From Sphingomonadales bacterium (lineage in GTDB: Bacteria; Bacteroidota; Bacteroidia; Flavobacteriales_D; Crocinitomicaceae): a DNA stretch of 64,000 bases. Where the stretch lies: the NCBI GenBank assembly GCA_016872115.1, contig VHBC01000004.1, forward strand, positions 62,001 to 126,000, given 5' to 3'. Of this stretch, positions 7,712 to 16,006 are shown piece by piece (position 1 is the stretch's first letter; each line of letters opens with the position of its first letter). A program made the translations under genes and the position numbers. The notes below the pieces were generated by a model that ran no database searches, was not told where the DNA came from, and was given only the letters and a program-made list of their open reading frames with translations.

Positions 7712-9016
7712 TTAGTCTTCTTTTGCCCAGTTTAAGCGTTCTGTTTGTGCAAATTGCCATGGTGCGCCATTGTTCTCTATGTTGGTCAGCATACCGGTGA
7801 GTTCGGTCGGTACTTTGGACTCTTCCATAACCAGAAAACGACGGAGGTCCATGATGATAGAAAGCGGGTCAATATTGACAGGGCATTCTTGAACACAAGC
7901 GTTGCAGCTTGTGCAGGCCCAAAGTTCTTCTTCGGTAATGTACGAGCCTAAAAGACTTTTTGCGTCTTCGGCAGCAGTGCCATTTTTGCGTTTGTAGTTA
8001 CCGAGTTCTACCATGCGGTCTCGGGTATCCATCATGATTTTACGTGGTGAAAGCAACTTACCGGTGGTGTTGGCAGGGCAAACAGATGTACAACGCCCAC
8101 ACTCAGTGCAGCTGTAGGCGTCCATGAGGTTTTTCCAAGTGAGGTCCGTGACGTCTTTGGCTCCAAACCGGGTTGGAACAGCATCTGTTGGTGCAGCTGC
8201 ATACGGGTCGGCGTTGGGGTCAAGCATCAGTTTAACTTCATTCGTTACACTTTGCATGTTCGTAAATTGCCCTTTAGGATCGAGTTTCGAAAAGTAAGTA
8301 TTTGGGAAAGCCATGAAAATGTGCAGGTGCTTGGAGTAGGGCAGGTAGTTCATAAAAGTATAAACCATGATGATGTGTCCCCACCAACCAATTTGCTCCA
8401 AAATTTCTAGGGTGTGTGTGCCTTTTCCTCCAAATAAAATGGGACCTAACCAAGAACTAATCGCAAACCCATTTGAATGGCCCGCATAGGATTGCAAGAC
8501 CTCATCGGCGCCGTTCATGGTAAAGATGAAACTAATTAAAATGAGTTCAAATACGAGAATAAGATTGGCGTCTTGTGTGGGCCAGCCAGCAAGTTCTCTC
8601 ATATTGAGACGCGGTAATTTGAGCATATTGCGTCGTGCAAGAAAGAAGATGGTTGCAACAAATGCCAACACCGATAAAATTTCGATAAAGCTGATGACGA
8701 ACGTATAAAAGCCACCAAGACTTTCTTGAAAAAAGCGATGAGAACCACTGATGCCGTCAATCAGAATTTCGATGAGCTCAATTTGGGTAATGACGAATGA
8801 AATATATAATGCCAGGTGTAGAAGCGCAGGAATTGGGCGATTGAACATCTTTTTTTGACCAAGCGCCACTAGCAGCATGGTGCGCCAACGTTCTGCTTTG
8901 CGGTCAGAACGATTTGTAGGAAGGCCTAAATGAATGTTTTGGGTAATATGACGGAGATTGAAAGCGAAAAATCCAAAACTTGCAAGCGTTAGAACGCCAA
9001 AAATGAGTTGTTGCAT
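7712..9016 (-). CDS. Membrane-bound 4Fe-4S dicluster protein (NarI/HdrDE-like)
   Basis: A 434-residue protein. The N-terminal ~230 residues contain several hydrophobic segments (for example at residues 1-22 and 65-85) and histidines, like the cytochrome b-type NarI/HdrE domain. The C-terminal part has two classical ferredoxin motifs, CTECGRCTSVCPANTTGK and CTSCNACVQECPVNIDP. It would pass electrons between the quinone pool and the CCG protein encoded 15 bases downstream. It follows the MCE gene by 9 bases. The pair is recurrent in Bacteroidota next to amidase and MCE genes as far as I recall; why redox and lipid-transport genes should be linked is not known to me. Confidence 0.87.
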   Translation of the reverse strand: MQQLIFGVLTLASFGFFAFNLRHITQNIHLGLPTNRSDRKAERWRTMLLVALGQKKMFNRPIPALLHLALYISFVITQIELIEILIDGISGSHRFFQESLGGFYTFVISFIEILSVLAFVATIFFLARRNMLKLPRLNMRELAGWPTQDANLILVFELILISFIFTMNGADEVLQSYAGHSNGFAISSWLGPILFGGKGTHTLEILEQIGWWGHIIMVYTFMNYLPYSKHLHIFMAFPNTYFSKLDPKGQFTNMQSVTNEVKLMLDPNADPYAAAPTDAVPTRFGAKDVTDLTWKNLMDAYSCTECGRCTSVCPANTTGKLLSPRKIMMDTRDRMVELGNYKRKNGTAAEDAKSLLGSYITEEELWACTSCNACVQECPVNIDPLSIIMDLRRFLVMEESKVPTELTGMLTNIENNGAPWQFAQTERLNWAKED

Positions 9017-9025
9017 GATTTCAAT

Positions 9026-10063
9026 TTATTCAGGCAAGCTGTCAAGTAATTTGTTGAGCTTGTCTTCGTTTTTCTTTGAAAGTTGAAGGCCTTTTGTTTT
9101 GCCGCCAATAAGTGAGAGGCGTACATAACGCTCTGGGTGTGCTTCGAGGTCTGTGACTAAGTCTTGCAGGTCATTGTTGGTGGCCACAAGCTCAGCGTAG
9201 AGTTTGTCGTCGTGGATGAGTTTACCGAGTGTGCCTTGGCCTTTTTCAACCTCAGCCAAAACCATATTGAATTTTTTGAGTGTTGTTTGGGCCTCGAGGA
9301 TGGTTCCTTTGAAATCAGCGGTGACGAGCTCATCGGTAATTTTTCTTGTGTTGCCAACAATTCCTGTGATTTGGTCGTTGCTTTTGCGCAGGTTCAGTGT
9401 AATGGCCTCAACGTTGGCCATGATTTTAGAAAATTGAGCGCGTTCAGAAGCCACAAAACCTTGAAGTTCGTCGGCTACATTTCCTAATTTTTTGATGGTG
9501 AGTTTGACTTGTTTCAGACTACCTTCCAGTTCGGAGGTTGCGGTGGTATCCCAAAATGAGGTGAGTGAACCAACCATTTTGTCCACAGAAAGCATCATGG
9601 TCTGAAGCTTCTGCGAAATGGGATCAGCATAGGCTTTAACCTGTGATACCACATCGTTGGAGACACGACCTGGAATAGTTGCTCCAGATTTGTAGTAACT
9701 ACCGTTACCGGCAGTTGGTAGATGCACGATAAGTGCTTTGGTAAAGAAATCCAAGGATCCTATTTCAACCACGGTGCCTTTGGGTAAGCGGATATCTGGG
9801 TTGTGGATATTGAAAGTCAATATAACTTTATGTAGAGAATCTCCTGTTGGATTAGACTTAATACTCAAGACTTTTCCGATTTCAACACCGTCCAAAGTGA
9901 CGTTTGAGGAAACCATGAGTTGGCCTGAATTAGGGAAATAAGCGGTGTATACTTCATCTCCACCAAAAAAGCTATTGCCTTTAAGGAAGTTGATGCCCGT
10001 AATAAGGATTACGATGGACAAAAGCGCGATGAGCGCGGCTTTAATTTCTTTAGAGAATTTCAA
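9026..10063 (-). CDS. MCE-domain (MlaD-family) lipid-transport protein
   Basis: A 345-residue protein with one N-terminal membrane helix (IKAALIALLSIVILITGINFL), an MCE domain from about residue 35 to 120 (YFPNSGQLMVSSNVTLDGVEIGKV is its hallmark), and then a long helical region typical of MlaD-like proteins. It probably sits in the periplasm anchored to the inner membrane and shuttles phospholipids. No MlaE permease or MlaF ATPase gene is nearby. The start is TTG at 10063, one base after the amidase stop; no ATG exists near the conserved N-terminus, so TTG is the best choice. Confidence 0.88.
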   Translation of the reverse strand: MKFSKEIKAALIALLSIVILITGINFLKGNSFFGGDEVYTAYFPNSGQLMVSSNVTLDGVEIGKVLSIKSNPTGDSLHKVILTFNIHNPDIRLPKGTVVEIGSLDFFTKALIVHLPTAGNGSYYKSGATIPGRVSNDVVSQVKAYADPISQKLQTMMLSVDKMVGSLTSFWDTTATSELEGSLKQVKLTIKKLGNVADELQGFVASERAQFSKIMANVEAITLNLRKSNDQITGIVGNTRKITDELVTADFKGTILEAQTTLKKFNMVLAEVEKGQGTLGKLIHDDKLYAELVATNNDLQDLVTDLEAHPERYVRLSLIGGKTKGLQLSKKNEDKLNKLLDSLPE

Positions 10064-10064
10064 G

Positions 10065-11246
10065 CTAGTTATTTTCTGCTAATTTAATTGCTTTTTCAAT
10101 ACTGATGCGTTCTCCGTCAAGGAAAGCAACTACAAATGCATGAGAAAAGCCTTTTTGAATCAATTCATTTTTATAATTTTTGGCGCCTTGTAAGTCGTTT
10201 GGAAAGACACCTGCACAGTATTTGTATAGGGTATTGTCTTGATATTCAAATATTTCTAGGCCTTGAAAATGTCTAGATTTCAATGCCAAAGGTTTGTTGG
10301 ATGTCTCAATTTGCACCCTAAAAACAAGACCTTGTTCTTTTTGTACTTCTTTAGGTAATTCTACTGGTTTCTCTTCGGTAATGTTTGTCGGTTTGGGATT
10401 GTCGGCGGGTGTGGGTTGAGTCGTTCCTCCAACAACAGTTTTACCTTCGGTAGCATTTTTATAATTGACAAAAGCCTGAAACATTGCTTGGGCCATTTTT
10501 TGCTGTCCTTCTGCCGTTCCTATTAGTTTCTCTTCTGTAGGGTTAGGTAGAAATGCGGTTTCTATCAATACACTTGGCATGGTTGTTTTGTAAAGTACCA
10601 AAAAGCCCGCTTGCTTCACGCCGCGGTCATAGCGGCCAATTCGCTTGAATTCTTTTTGGATCATTTCGGCAAAAAGTATAGATTGTCGGTGAAAAACCGC
10701 CAATTGAAATTGTAAGGCGATAATTCCATCCGGAGTGAGGTCATAGGAACGGTACTTGGCTCCTTTATCGTCTTCGAGTGAAATACTTGCGTTTTCGCGT
10801 TCGGCTACTTTTTGCTGGGCATCTGTCCGATGCAAACCAAGAACATATGTTTCTGAGCCATATGCGGTAGTACTCCCGGCGTTGGCATGAATACATATAA
10901 AAAGGTCCGCATTATTGCGGTTGGCAATGTTGGCGCGTTCAGCGAGTTCGACAAAAACGTCGGTTGTGCGCGTATATACCACCTTAATTTCTGGATAACG
11001 CTCTTTGATGAGCGCACCGAGTTTCAAGGCCATGGACAAACAAACTTCTTTTTCATTGTTGTGCGCGCCATGACATCCCGGGTCATGACCACCGTGACCT
11101 GCGTCGATAACCACCGTTCTGATTTTGCTGCTTTGAGCCCAAATTTGGTTTCGACAACAAAGGACTAGAACGCCCAATAAAATGGCGGTAATTGCGTTCT
11201 TTTGCAAGCCATTGAAAATTGGTAGCTTTGTACGTTTTTCCTGCAT
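10065..11246 (-). CDS. N-acetylmuramoyl-L-alanine amidase (AmiC-like, Amidase_3) with C-terminal SPOR-like domain
   Basis: A 393-residue exported peptidoglycan hydrolase. An N-terminal hydrophobic segment (about 14-38, ending in IWAQ) is a signal peptide. The amidase domain has zinc ligands in VIDAGHGGHDPG, the Glu in NNEKEV and the His in FICIHANAG, and the catalytic Glu in VLIETAFLPN. The C-terminal ~80 residues (FRVQIETSNKPL onward) look like a SPOR domain, which targets denuded septal glycan. It cleaves the stem peptide from muramic acid during daughter-cell separation. It heads the MCE/Fe-S gene group. Its promoter overlaps the divergent LptD-like gene and predicts a leaderless mRNA. Confidence 0.93.
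   Translation of the reverse strand: MQEKRTKLPIFNGLQKNAITAILLGVLVLCCRNQIWAQSSKIRTVVIDAGHGGHDPGCHGAHNNEKEVCLSMALKLGALIKERYPEIKVVYTRTTDVFVELAERANIANRNNADLFICIHANAGSTTAYGSETYVLGLHRTDAQQKVAERENASISLEDDKGAKYRSYDLTPDGIIALQFQLAVFHRQSILFAEMIQKEFKRIGRYDRGVKQAGFLVLYKTTMPSVLIETAFLPNPTEEKLIGTAEGQQKMAQAMFQAFVNYKNATEGKTVVGGTTQPTPADNPKPTNITEEKPVELPKEVQKEQGLVFRVQIETSNKPLALKSRHFQGLEIFEYQDNTLYKYCAGVFPNDLQGAKNYKNELIQKGFSHAFVVAFLDGERISIEKAIKLAENN
11201..11230 (+). promoter_or_regulatory. Candidate promoter for the LptD-like gene
   Basis: TTTG at about 11201-11204 and TAGCTTTG at 11223-11230 are 18 bases apart, an excellent Bacteroidota match. The promoter lies inside the divergent amidase coding region, so its transcript would start near 11235 and overlap the amidase mRNA 5' end by some ten bases. 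Confidence 0.5.
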
Positions 11247-11250
11247 ATTA

Positions 11251-11278
11251 CAAATCTAAGTAAGCAACTTGAGCACAA
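11251..11278 (-). promoter_or_regulatory. Candidate amidase promoter with start site at the ATG
   Basis: On the minus strand a TTG (11278-11276), a 17-base spacer and TAGATTTG (11258-11251) are followed by 4 bases and the ATG at 11246. The -33 element lies within the first codons of the divergent LptD-like gene. Confidence 0.45.
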
Positions 11279-13794
11279 CCCGGCGCTTTTTACAACTTTT
11301 CTTCGCTGCATTGTTAATAATGTGGGCAAACGGAATAGTTACAGCGCAAGACACCCTTTATGTGAATGGCGAAAGTCTGAATCAGATTGTCACCTACCGG
11401 GCAAGTGATCGAATTGTTCATGATGTTCCCAATCGCCGCATTTATCTCTACGGAAACGCAGAAGTTCAGAGCGAGGGTTTTTCCATCAAGGCAGGGTACA
11501 TACGAATTGATATCGACTCTAGTATCGTAGAGGCGAGCTACAGATTGGATAGTACAAATGCAAAGGTCGAATTTCCCGAATTAACTGAAGGTGCCCAAAC
11601 CATACGCTGCGAAACGTTGCGCATGAATTACAAAACCGAAAAAGCGTATATCAAGGCACTGGCAATTAAGCAAGATGAATTCTACTTTCGGATGGGCACC
11701 GCCAAAAGACAGACGAACCAAGAACTTCACTTGCGGCAAGGTATCCTCACAACTTGTGATTTAGAAGAACCACACTATCACTTTCAGTTGAGTAAAGGTG
11801 TGTTGGTGCCAAATGAGCGTATTGTAACTGGCCCAATGAATTTATGGGTTTCGGGTATCCCAACGCCGCTTGGTCTACCTTTTGCTTTTATTCCCACCAA
11901 TCAAAAAGAACGTACATCAGGGCTTTTGTTTCCGGAATTTATCCCTTTGTCCACTTATGGTTTTGGTTTTCAAAATCTTGGTTGGTATTTTCCAATCAAT
12001 GACCATTATCAAACTTCTGTTTATGCCAATCTATACAGCCGCGGATCCTGGGGCTTACGCAACGACCTCGATTATGCCAAACGCTATGCCTATAACGGGC
12101 GACTGTCTTTGGGTTTTCAACAGTTTAATAATGGTTTCCCTTCCAATGAAAAGCGCAACAAAGTAACGGTCTCCTGGAATCACCGAAAGGCGCCAAAATC
12201 CAATCCATTTTGGGATTTTTCATCAAATGTAAATTTCATTTCAGACAACGAATCCAAAAATTCACTTGATCCGATTAACCCGGAATATTTTTCTAATTCT
12301 TTCAACTCCGATATCAACCTTGCCCGTAATTTCCCTGGTAAACCTATTAATACAGGACTTAAAATGTCCTTGAGGCAAAACTCGATTGCCAAAAATATTT
12401 CACTGACGAGTCCGGTCATGAACGTCAATGTTACGCGTGTATTTCCTTTTAAAAATGTATTTGAAACCGCCGATAAAAACTGGAAAAAGACCATTCAGCA
12501 AATTGGGGTCTCCTACAACTTTGAAGCGCAGAACCGTTCTCAATTTCAAGATATTTTGCTCAACAACGTTGATTTCGCTGCAATTAGCCAGCAATTTATG
12601 AATGGTGTAAGTCAAGGTTTGAGTATACAAACCAATACAGGTTTGTTCAAAAATGCCATGAAAATCAATCCGAGTCTTAATTACGGTAATAAGATCAATT
12701 TTCAGCAAATTTCCAAAACCTACGATCCGTTGGCTAACCAAACCCAAATTGATACGCTTCGCCAAATGAGTATGCGCCATGAGCTGAATTTTAGCCTTAC
12801 TGCTACTACCGTTCTTTATGGTTATTACCGTTTTATTGGAAAACGCCAGGCCCGTTTGCGCCACCTCATGACACCCAATATTGGCTATCGATATACACCT
12901 GGCTGGAATCCGCTGGTATCTGCTAATGCTGGTCCGAATCAAAGCACGATTACGTATTCACCTTTTGAGCGCAGCGTTTATTCGGTCGGATCAGTAAGGG
13001 AAGCCTCCTTACTTACTTTCGGCATCAATAATACCGCTGAAGTCAAATTTAAATCTGCCCAAGACACCATTACAGGTTACAGAAAAGTAAGGCTCATAGA
13101 CCAATTTTCGTTGACTGGTTTTTATGATTTTACCAAAGATAGCATGCAGCTGTCTGACCTGGCATTGAACCTACGTATTAGTCCGGCCAATTGGATCAAC
13201 TTTGTTTCCAATGCACAATGGAGCCCATATGCCTGGGATGCAACAGGTAAAACCCAAGCTGCATATGCTTGGAAGAACGGCCAGCAGCTTGGTCGTTTGA
13301 CAACCACAAACCTCACGACCACAATGGTTTTAGCTCCGAAGAAGGACCGCAAAAAATTGCAAGATCATAGCGCCTTATTCAATGAACAAGATTGGAATGC
13401 CGATTTCAATTACTATGCCTTGCATCCGGAGCGTGCTGTTTATTACGATATCCCATGGAAAATGAATATTTCACATGTCTACGGAATTCAAGCCAATCAA
13501 ACCATTTCGGCTAGTAATCCTGAGCCTTGGCTCTTCGTTCAGACGCTAGTATTGAGTGGAGACCTTAGTTTCACGAAGCGTTGGAATTTATCCGGTAATT
13601 TGAATTTCAATTTGCAGCAAACTCGACTTACGAATGCTTATTTTGCCCTGAATCGAAATATGCATTGTTGGGCGTTGTCTTTTTATTATGTGCCAATAGG
13701 TGGGAACAAGAGCTTCTTACTTACTATTCGCAATACGTCGAGTATCTTTAGAGATGCTAAAATTGAATTTAGAAAACCTCCTTCGTTTCTGTAA
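11269..13794 (+). CDS. LptD-like outer-membrane LPS-assembly protein
   Basis: An 841-residue outer-membrane protein. It has a signal peptide (hydrophobic run ending VTAQ near residue 27), an OstA/LptA-like N-terminal jellyroll (about 40-200, for example NRRIYLYGNAEVQSEGFSIKAG), then a large beta-barrel rich in alternating aromatic strands. This is the usual architecture of the putative LptD of Bacteroidota, which inserts LPS into the outer leaflet. The start is TTG at 11269; the only ATG nearby falls in the middle of the signal peptide. It is divergent from the amidase gene with 22 bases between starts, and its end overlaps the BrkB-like gene on the other strand by 26 bases. Confidence 0.87.
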   Translation: MSTTRRFLQLFFAALLIMWANGIVTAQDTLYVNGESLNQIVTYRASDRIVHDVPNRRIYLYGNAEVQSEGFSIKAGYIRIDIDSSIVEASYRLDSTNAKVEFPELTEGAQTIRCETLRMNYKTEKAYIKALAIKQDEFYFRMGTAKRQTNQELHLRQGILTTCDLEEPHYHFQLSKGVLVPNERIVTGPMNLWVSGIPTPLGLPFAFIPTNQKERTSGLLFPEFIPLSTYGFGFQNLGWYFPINDHYQTSVYANLYSRGSWGLRNDLDYAKRYAYNGRLSLGFQQFNNGFPSNEKRNKVTVSWNHRKAPKSNPFWDFSSNVNFISDNESKNSLDPINPEYFSNSFNSDINLARNFPGKPINTGLKMSLRQNSIAKNISLTSPVMNVNVTRVFPFKNVFETADKNWKKTIQQIGVSYNFEAQNRSQFQDILLNNVDFAAISQQFMNGVSQGLSIQTNTGLFKNAMKINPSLNYGNKINFQQISKTYDPLANQTQIDTLRQMSMRHELNFSLTATTVLYGYYRFIGKRQARLRHLMTPNIGYRYTPGWNPLVSANAGPNQSTITYSPFERSVYSVGSVREASLLTFGINNTAEVKFKSAQDTITGYRKVRLIDQFSLTGFYDFTKDSMQLSDLALNLRISPANWINFVSNAQWSPYAWDATGKTQAAYAWKNGQQLGRLTTTNLTTTMVLAPKKDRKKLQDHSALFNEQDWNADFNYYALHPERAVYYDIPWKMNISHVYGIQANQTISASNPEPWLFVQTLVLSGDLSFTKRWNLSGNLNFNLQQTRLTNAYFALNRNMHCWALSFYYVPIGGNKSFLLTIRNTSSIFRDAKIEFRKPPSFL

Positions 13795-14683
13795 CGGCCG
13801 TTTGGATCCGCTCGTTATATACTTTACCAATCTGATACGTGTATTTTGCACCAAAAAAGACAATTTGGGCAGAATAATGTACCCAAGCCAGCATGATAAA
13901 AATTGAATTGGCAACACCTAAAGTACCCATCACGAAATAATGTTGTAGGTAATAGCCGATCAGCCATTGGCTTAGGTAAAGTAATAAAGCAGTGGCAACA
14001 GCTCCGATTCTGGCGATACGCCACGAGACTTTCGCATTGTGCATATATTTGAATATCAAACTAAATATCAAGATATTGGAAAGTAAAGTAAAAGCAATTT
14101 GAATCAGTTGTAAAGAGAAATCCACAAAGCCATTGTTCCATTGAAGCCAACTTGTGAGGGCAGAGAAGATGAAAATTTGTAAAAAGTAAAAGAGAATAAT
14201 CACTAAGGCAAATAAGGCCAAAAGCAGCACACTCAAAAAGCGAAAGCCGATGATTTCCATAAATAAATTGGACTCTTGCCGGCTTTTTTTACTGACATTG
14301 AAAAATTCGTTTAGGCTGCGCTTGAGTGAAACCATGAAGGCCGAGCAGGTATAAAGTAAGATACCAATACTTGCCAATTCTAAAATTAAATTTGGCTTAT
14401 CTATGGACATTCCTTCCACAAGTTTGAGAATTGATTCACTGTCTTGAATTCCTAAGCCTGATTTTAAAATGGACCCTACCACCGCTCTCATATTTTGTTG
14501 TCCAATTATACGTCCGTAGATGGAAGTGGTGAGGTAAATGATGGGAATAAAAGCAAATAAGGTATAATAGGCCAATGCCGCGCCGTGATGAAAAGCGCCT
14601 TCTTGCACATATTCTTTGAGCGCTTGCCAAAAAGCTTTGAGCAAGAGTTGGCTTTTAGGGATTTTATTTTTTACAGATTTCAA
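13769..14683 (-). CDS. YihY/BrkB-family membrane protein
   Basis: A 304-residue inner-membrane protein of the YihY/BrkB family. It has the family signature HHGAALAYYTLFAFIPIIYL near residues 37-56 and about six hydrophobic helices. The molecular function is not settled; the former claim that it is RNase BN is discredited. The start is TTG at 14683, 20 bases inside the preceding ABC ATPase gene, with no ATG available before the conserved region. Its 3' end overlaps the convergent LptD-like gene by 26 bases. It is the last gene of the 13.8-20 kb minus-strand block. Confidence 0.88.
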   Translation of the reverse strand: MKSVKNKIPKSQLLLKAFWQALKEYVQEGAFHHGAALAYYTLFAFIPIIYLTTSIYGRIIGQQNMRAVVGSILKSGLGIQDSESILKLVEGMSIDKPNLILELASIGILLYTCSAFMVSLKRSLNEFFNVSKKSRQESNLFMEIIGFRFLSVLLLALFALVIILFYFLQIFIFSALTSWLQWNNGFVDFSLQLIQIAFTLLSNILIFSLIFKYMHNAKVSWRIARIGAVATALLLYLSQWLIGYYLQHYFVMGTLGVANSIFIMLAWVHYSAQIVFFGAKYTYQIGKVYNERIQTAVTETKEVF

Positions 14684-15581
14684 TGGCCTTAATTGCGGTT
14701 AATTTTTGAAAGGCATACAGAAGTAGTTGTTCATTCTGTTCCGTTCGGACATAATTTAGATATAAGCCACCTACAAAAAGCGCATTTTTAAATACAACTG
14801 GAATACCTGTTTCAGTTAATACATATTCATCTGGCCTAAAATGTACTATGTTATCGTTGAGTTTTATTGTATTGAGCGGCCCAAAAAGTCTTGCCCGATC
14901 CGGTGCTTTATAATGATAGTAAACGCTTTCTGGACTATACTTTTTTGATAGTTTACCGTTCTGAAGGATGCAGATGTGGTCGCAAAGTCCGAGGACATCT
15001 TGTCCTTCATGGGAAACTAAAATGATGCCCGTATTGTCTTCGTCTCGAAGATCCATCAGGTATTTGCTGAGTTTTTGGCGCAGGCGGGCATCAAGGTGCC
15101 CAAACGGCTCATCGAGGAGCAAATACTGAGGTTGATCAGCAATTGCTCTGGCAATGGCTACGCGTTGTTGTTGGCCACCAGAAATGAGGTGCGCTTTGGA
15201 TTGACTGCAATCTTTGAGACCGAATAAAGCCAGGAGTTTTTGAACACGCTTGTCTCGTTTGGCATAGGGCCAGTGCAAAATAGCTTCTCGGATATTTTCT
15301 TCAACGCTATGAAAGGGATCGAGTTTGAAATCTTGATTGACAATTGCAATACCTGCGTAGCCCGGAACCAACATATGCCTCACGGCAGTTTGCTTGGCAC
15401 CGTCGATGTAAACTTCTCCTGTGTCGGGATCTTGTAAGCCCGCACAAATTTTGAGTAAGGAGGATTTCCCCGCACCGCTCTTGCCAACTAAGCCGAGAAT
15501 TTCACCCCTTTTGACCTGAACTTGAAGGTCTTTGAGCACCGGTTTTTGGTAACTCAATGAAATATTTTTGAGCTGGATCAT
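14664..15581 (-). CDS. ABC transporter ATP-binding protein
   Basis: A 305-residue ATPase. Motifs are Walker A GLVGKSGAGKSSLL (residues ~31-44), signature LISGGQQQRVAIARA, Walker B YLLLDEPFGHLD, and the switch His in IILVSHEGQD. About 95 residues follow the nucleotide-binding domain and include a possible TOBE-like or regulatory region (HFRPDEYVLTETGIPVVF). No permease or binding protein is adjacent, so the substrate is unknown; the long C-terminus and the loop order resemble molybdate/polyamine/iron-type importers. The ATG overlaps the preceding stop (ATGA). Confidence 0.88.
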   Translation of the reverse strand: MIQLKNISLSYQKPVLKDLQVQVKRGEILGLVGKSGAGKSSLLKICAGLQDPDTGEVYIDGAKQTAVRHMLVPGYAGIAIVNQDFKLDPFHSVEENIREAILHWPYAKRDKRVQKLLALFGLKDCSQSKAHLISGGQQQRVAIARAIADQPQYLLLDEPFGHLDARLRQKLSKYLMDLRDEDNTGIILVSHEGQDVLGLCDHICILQNGKLSKKYSPESVYYHYKAPDRARLFGPLNTIKLNDNIVHFRPDEYVLTETGIPVVFKNALFVGGLYLNYVRTEQNEQLLLYAFQKLTAIKAIEICKK

Positions 15582-16006
15582 CTTATAAGTGCTTTAGGGA
15601 AACTTTTTGAAGCTATGAAAATTCCGGGTACGGGATTGGCCATTGGTTCGTAATCTTTAAGGAAAATCCGGATGGTGTGCGTGTCGGGAGTTTGTTCGTA
15701 TGTACAATGATCAATAATTGATTTGGACCCACCAACAAAAGTACTTGGGTTACCGGAACATATAATTTCAAAAAGATGCATCTCAGGAATAGCGTAGGAA
15801 AATAATTCATTGTTTTCATCGTATCCAGCTAGGTTATATGTGCCATTCGCGTGTTCTGTTACGTTTTGGACAGCAGAATTGATCTCTAATTCATCTTCCC
15901 ATTCATAGCGCAGATTATCAGCAGACTCTTTGCCGTTGTGCAATTCGTCCGCAATTTCTTGGGAAAATAAATCGTTGAGTAAGTAGATATGTATTTTACA
16001 GTTCAT
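15578..16006 (-). CDS. Hypothetical protein, 142 residues
   Basis: I do not recognise this protein. It is acidic and soluble with no signal peptide or membrane segment, and mixes short helices (DLFSQEIADELHNG) with strands (HTIRIFLKDYEP). It overlaps the LETM1-like gene by 11 bases upstream and the ABC ATPase by 4 bases (ATGA) downstream, so it is expressed with both. The tight coupling argues that it is a genuine gene. Confidence 0.65.
   Translation of the reverse strand: MNCKIHIYLLNDLFSQEIADELHNGKESADNLRYEWEDELEINSAVQNVTEHANGTYNLAGYDENNELFSYAIPEMHLFEIICSGNPSTFVGGSKSIIDHCTYEQTPDTHTIRIFLKDYEPMANPVPGIFIASKSFPKALIR

Noticed and set aside
12400-12942. 180-residue minus-strand frame opposite the LptD-like gene
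   Set aside because: The plus-strand barrel reading is supported by signal peptide, OstA domain and strand pattern; the reverse frame has none.
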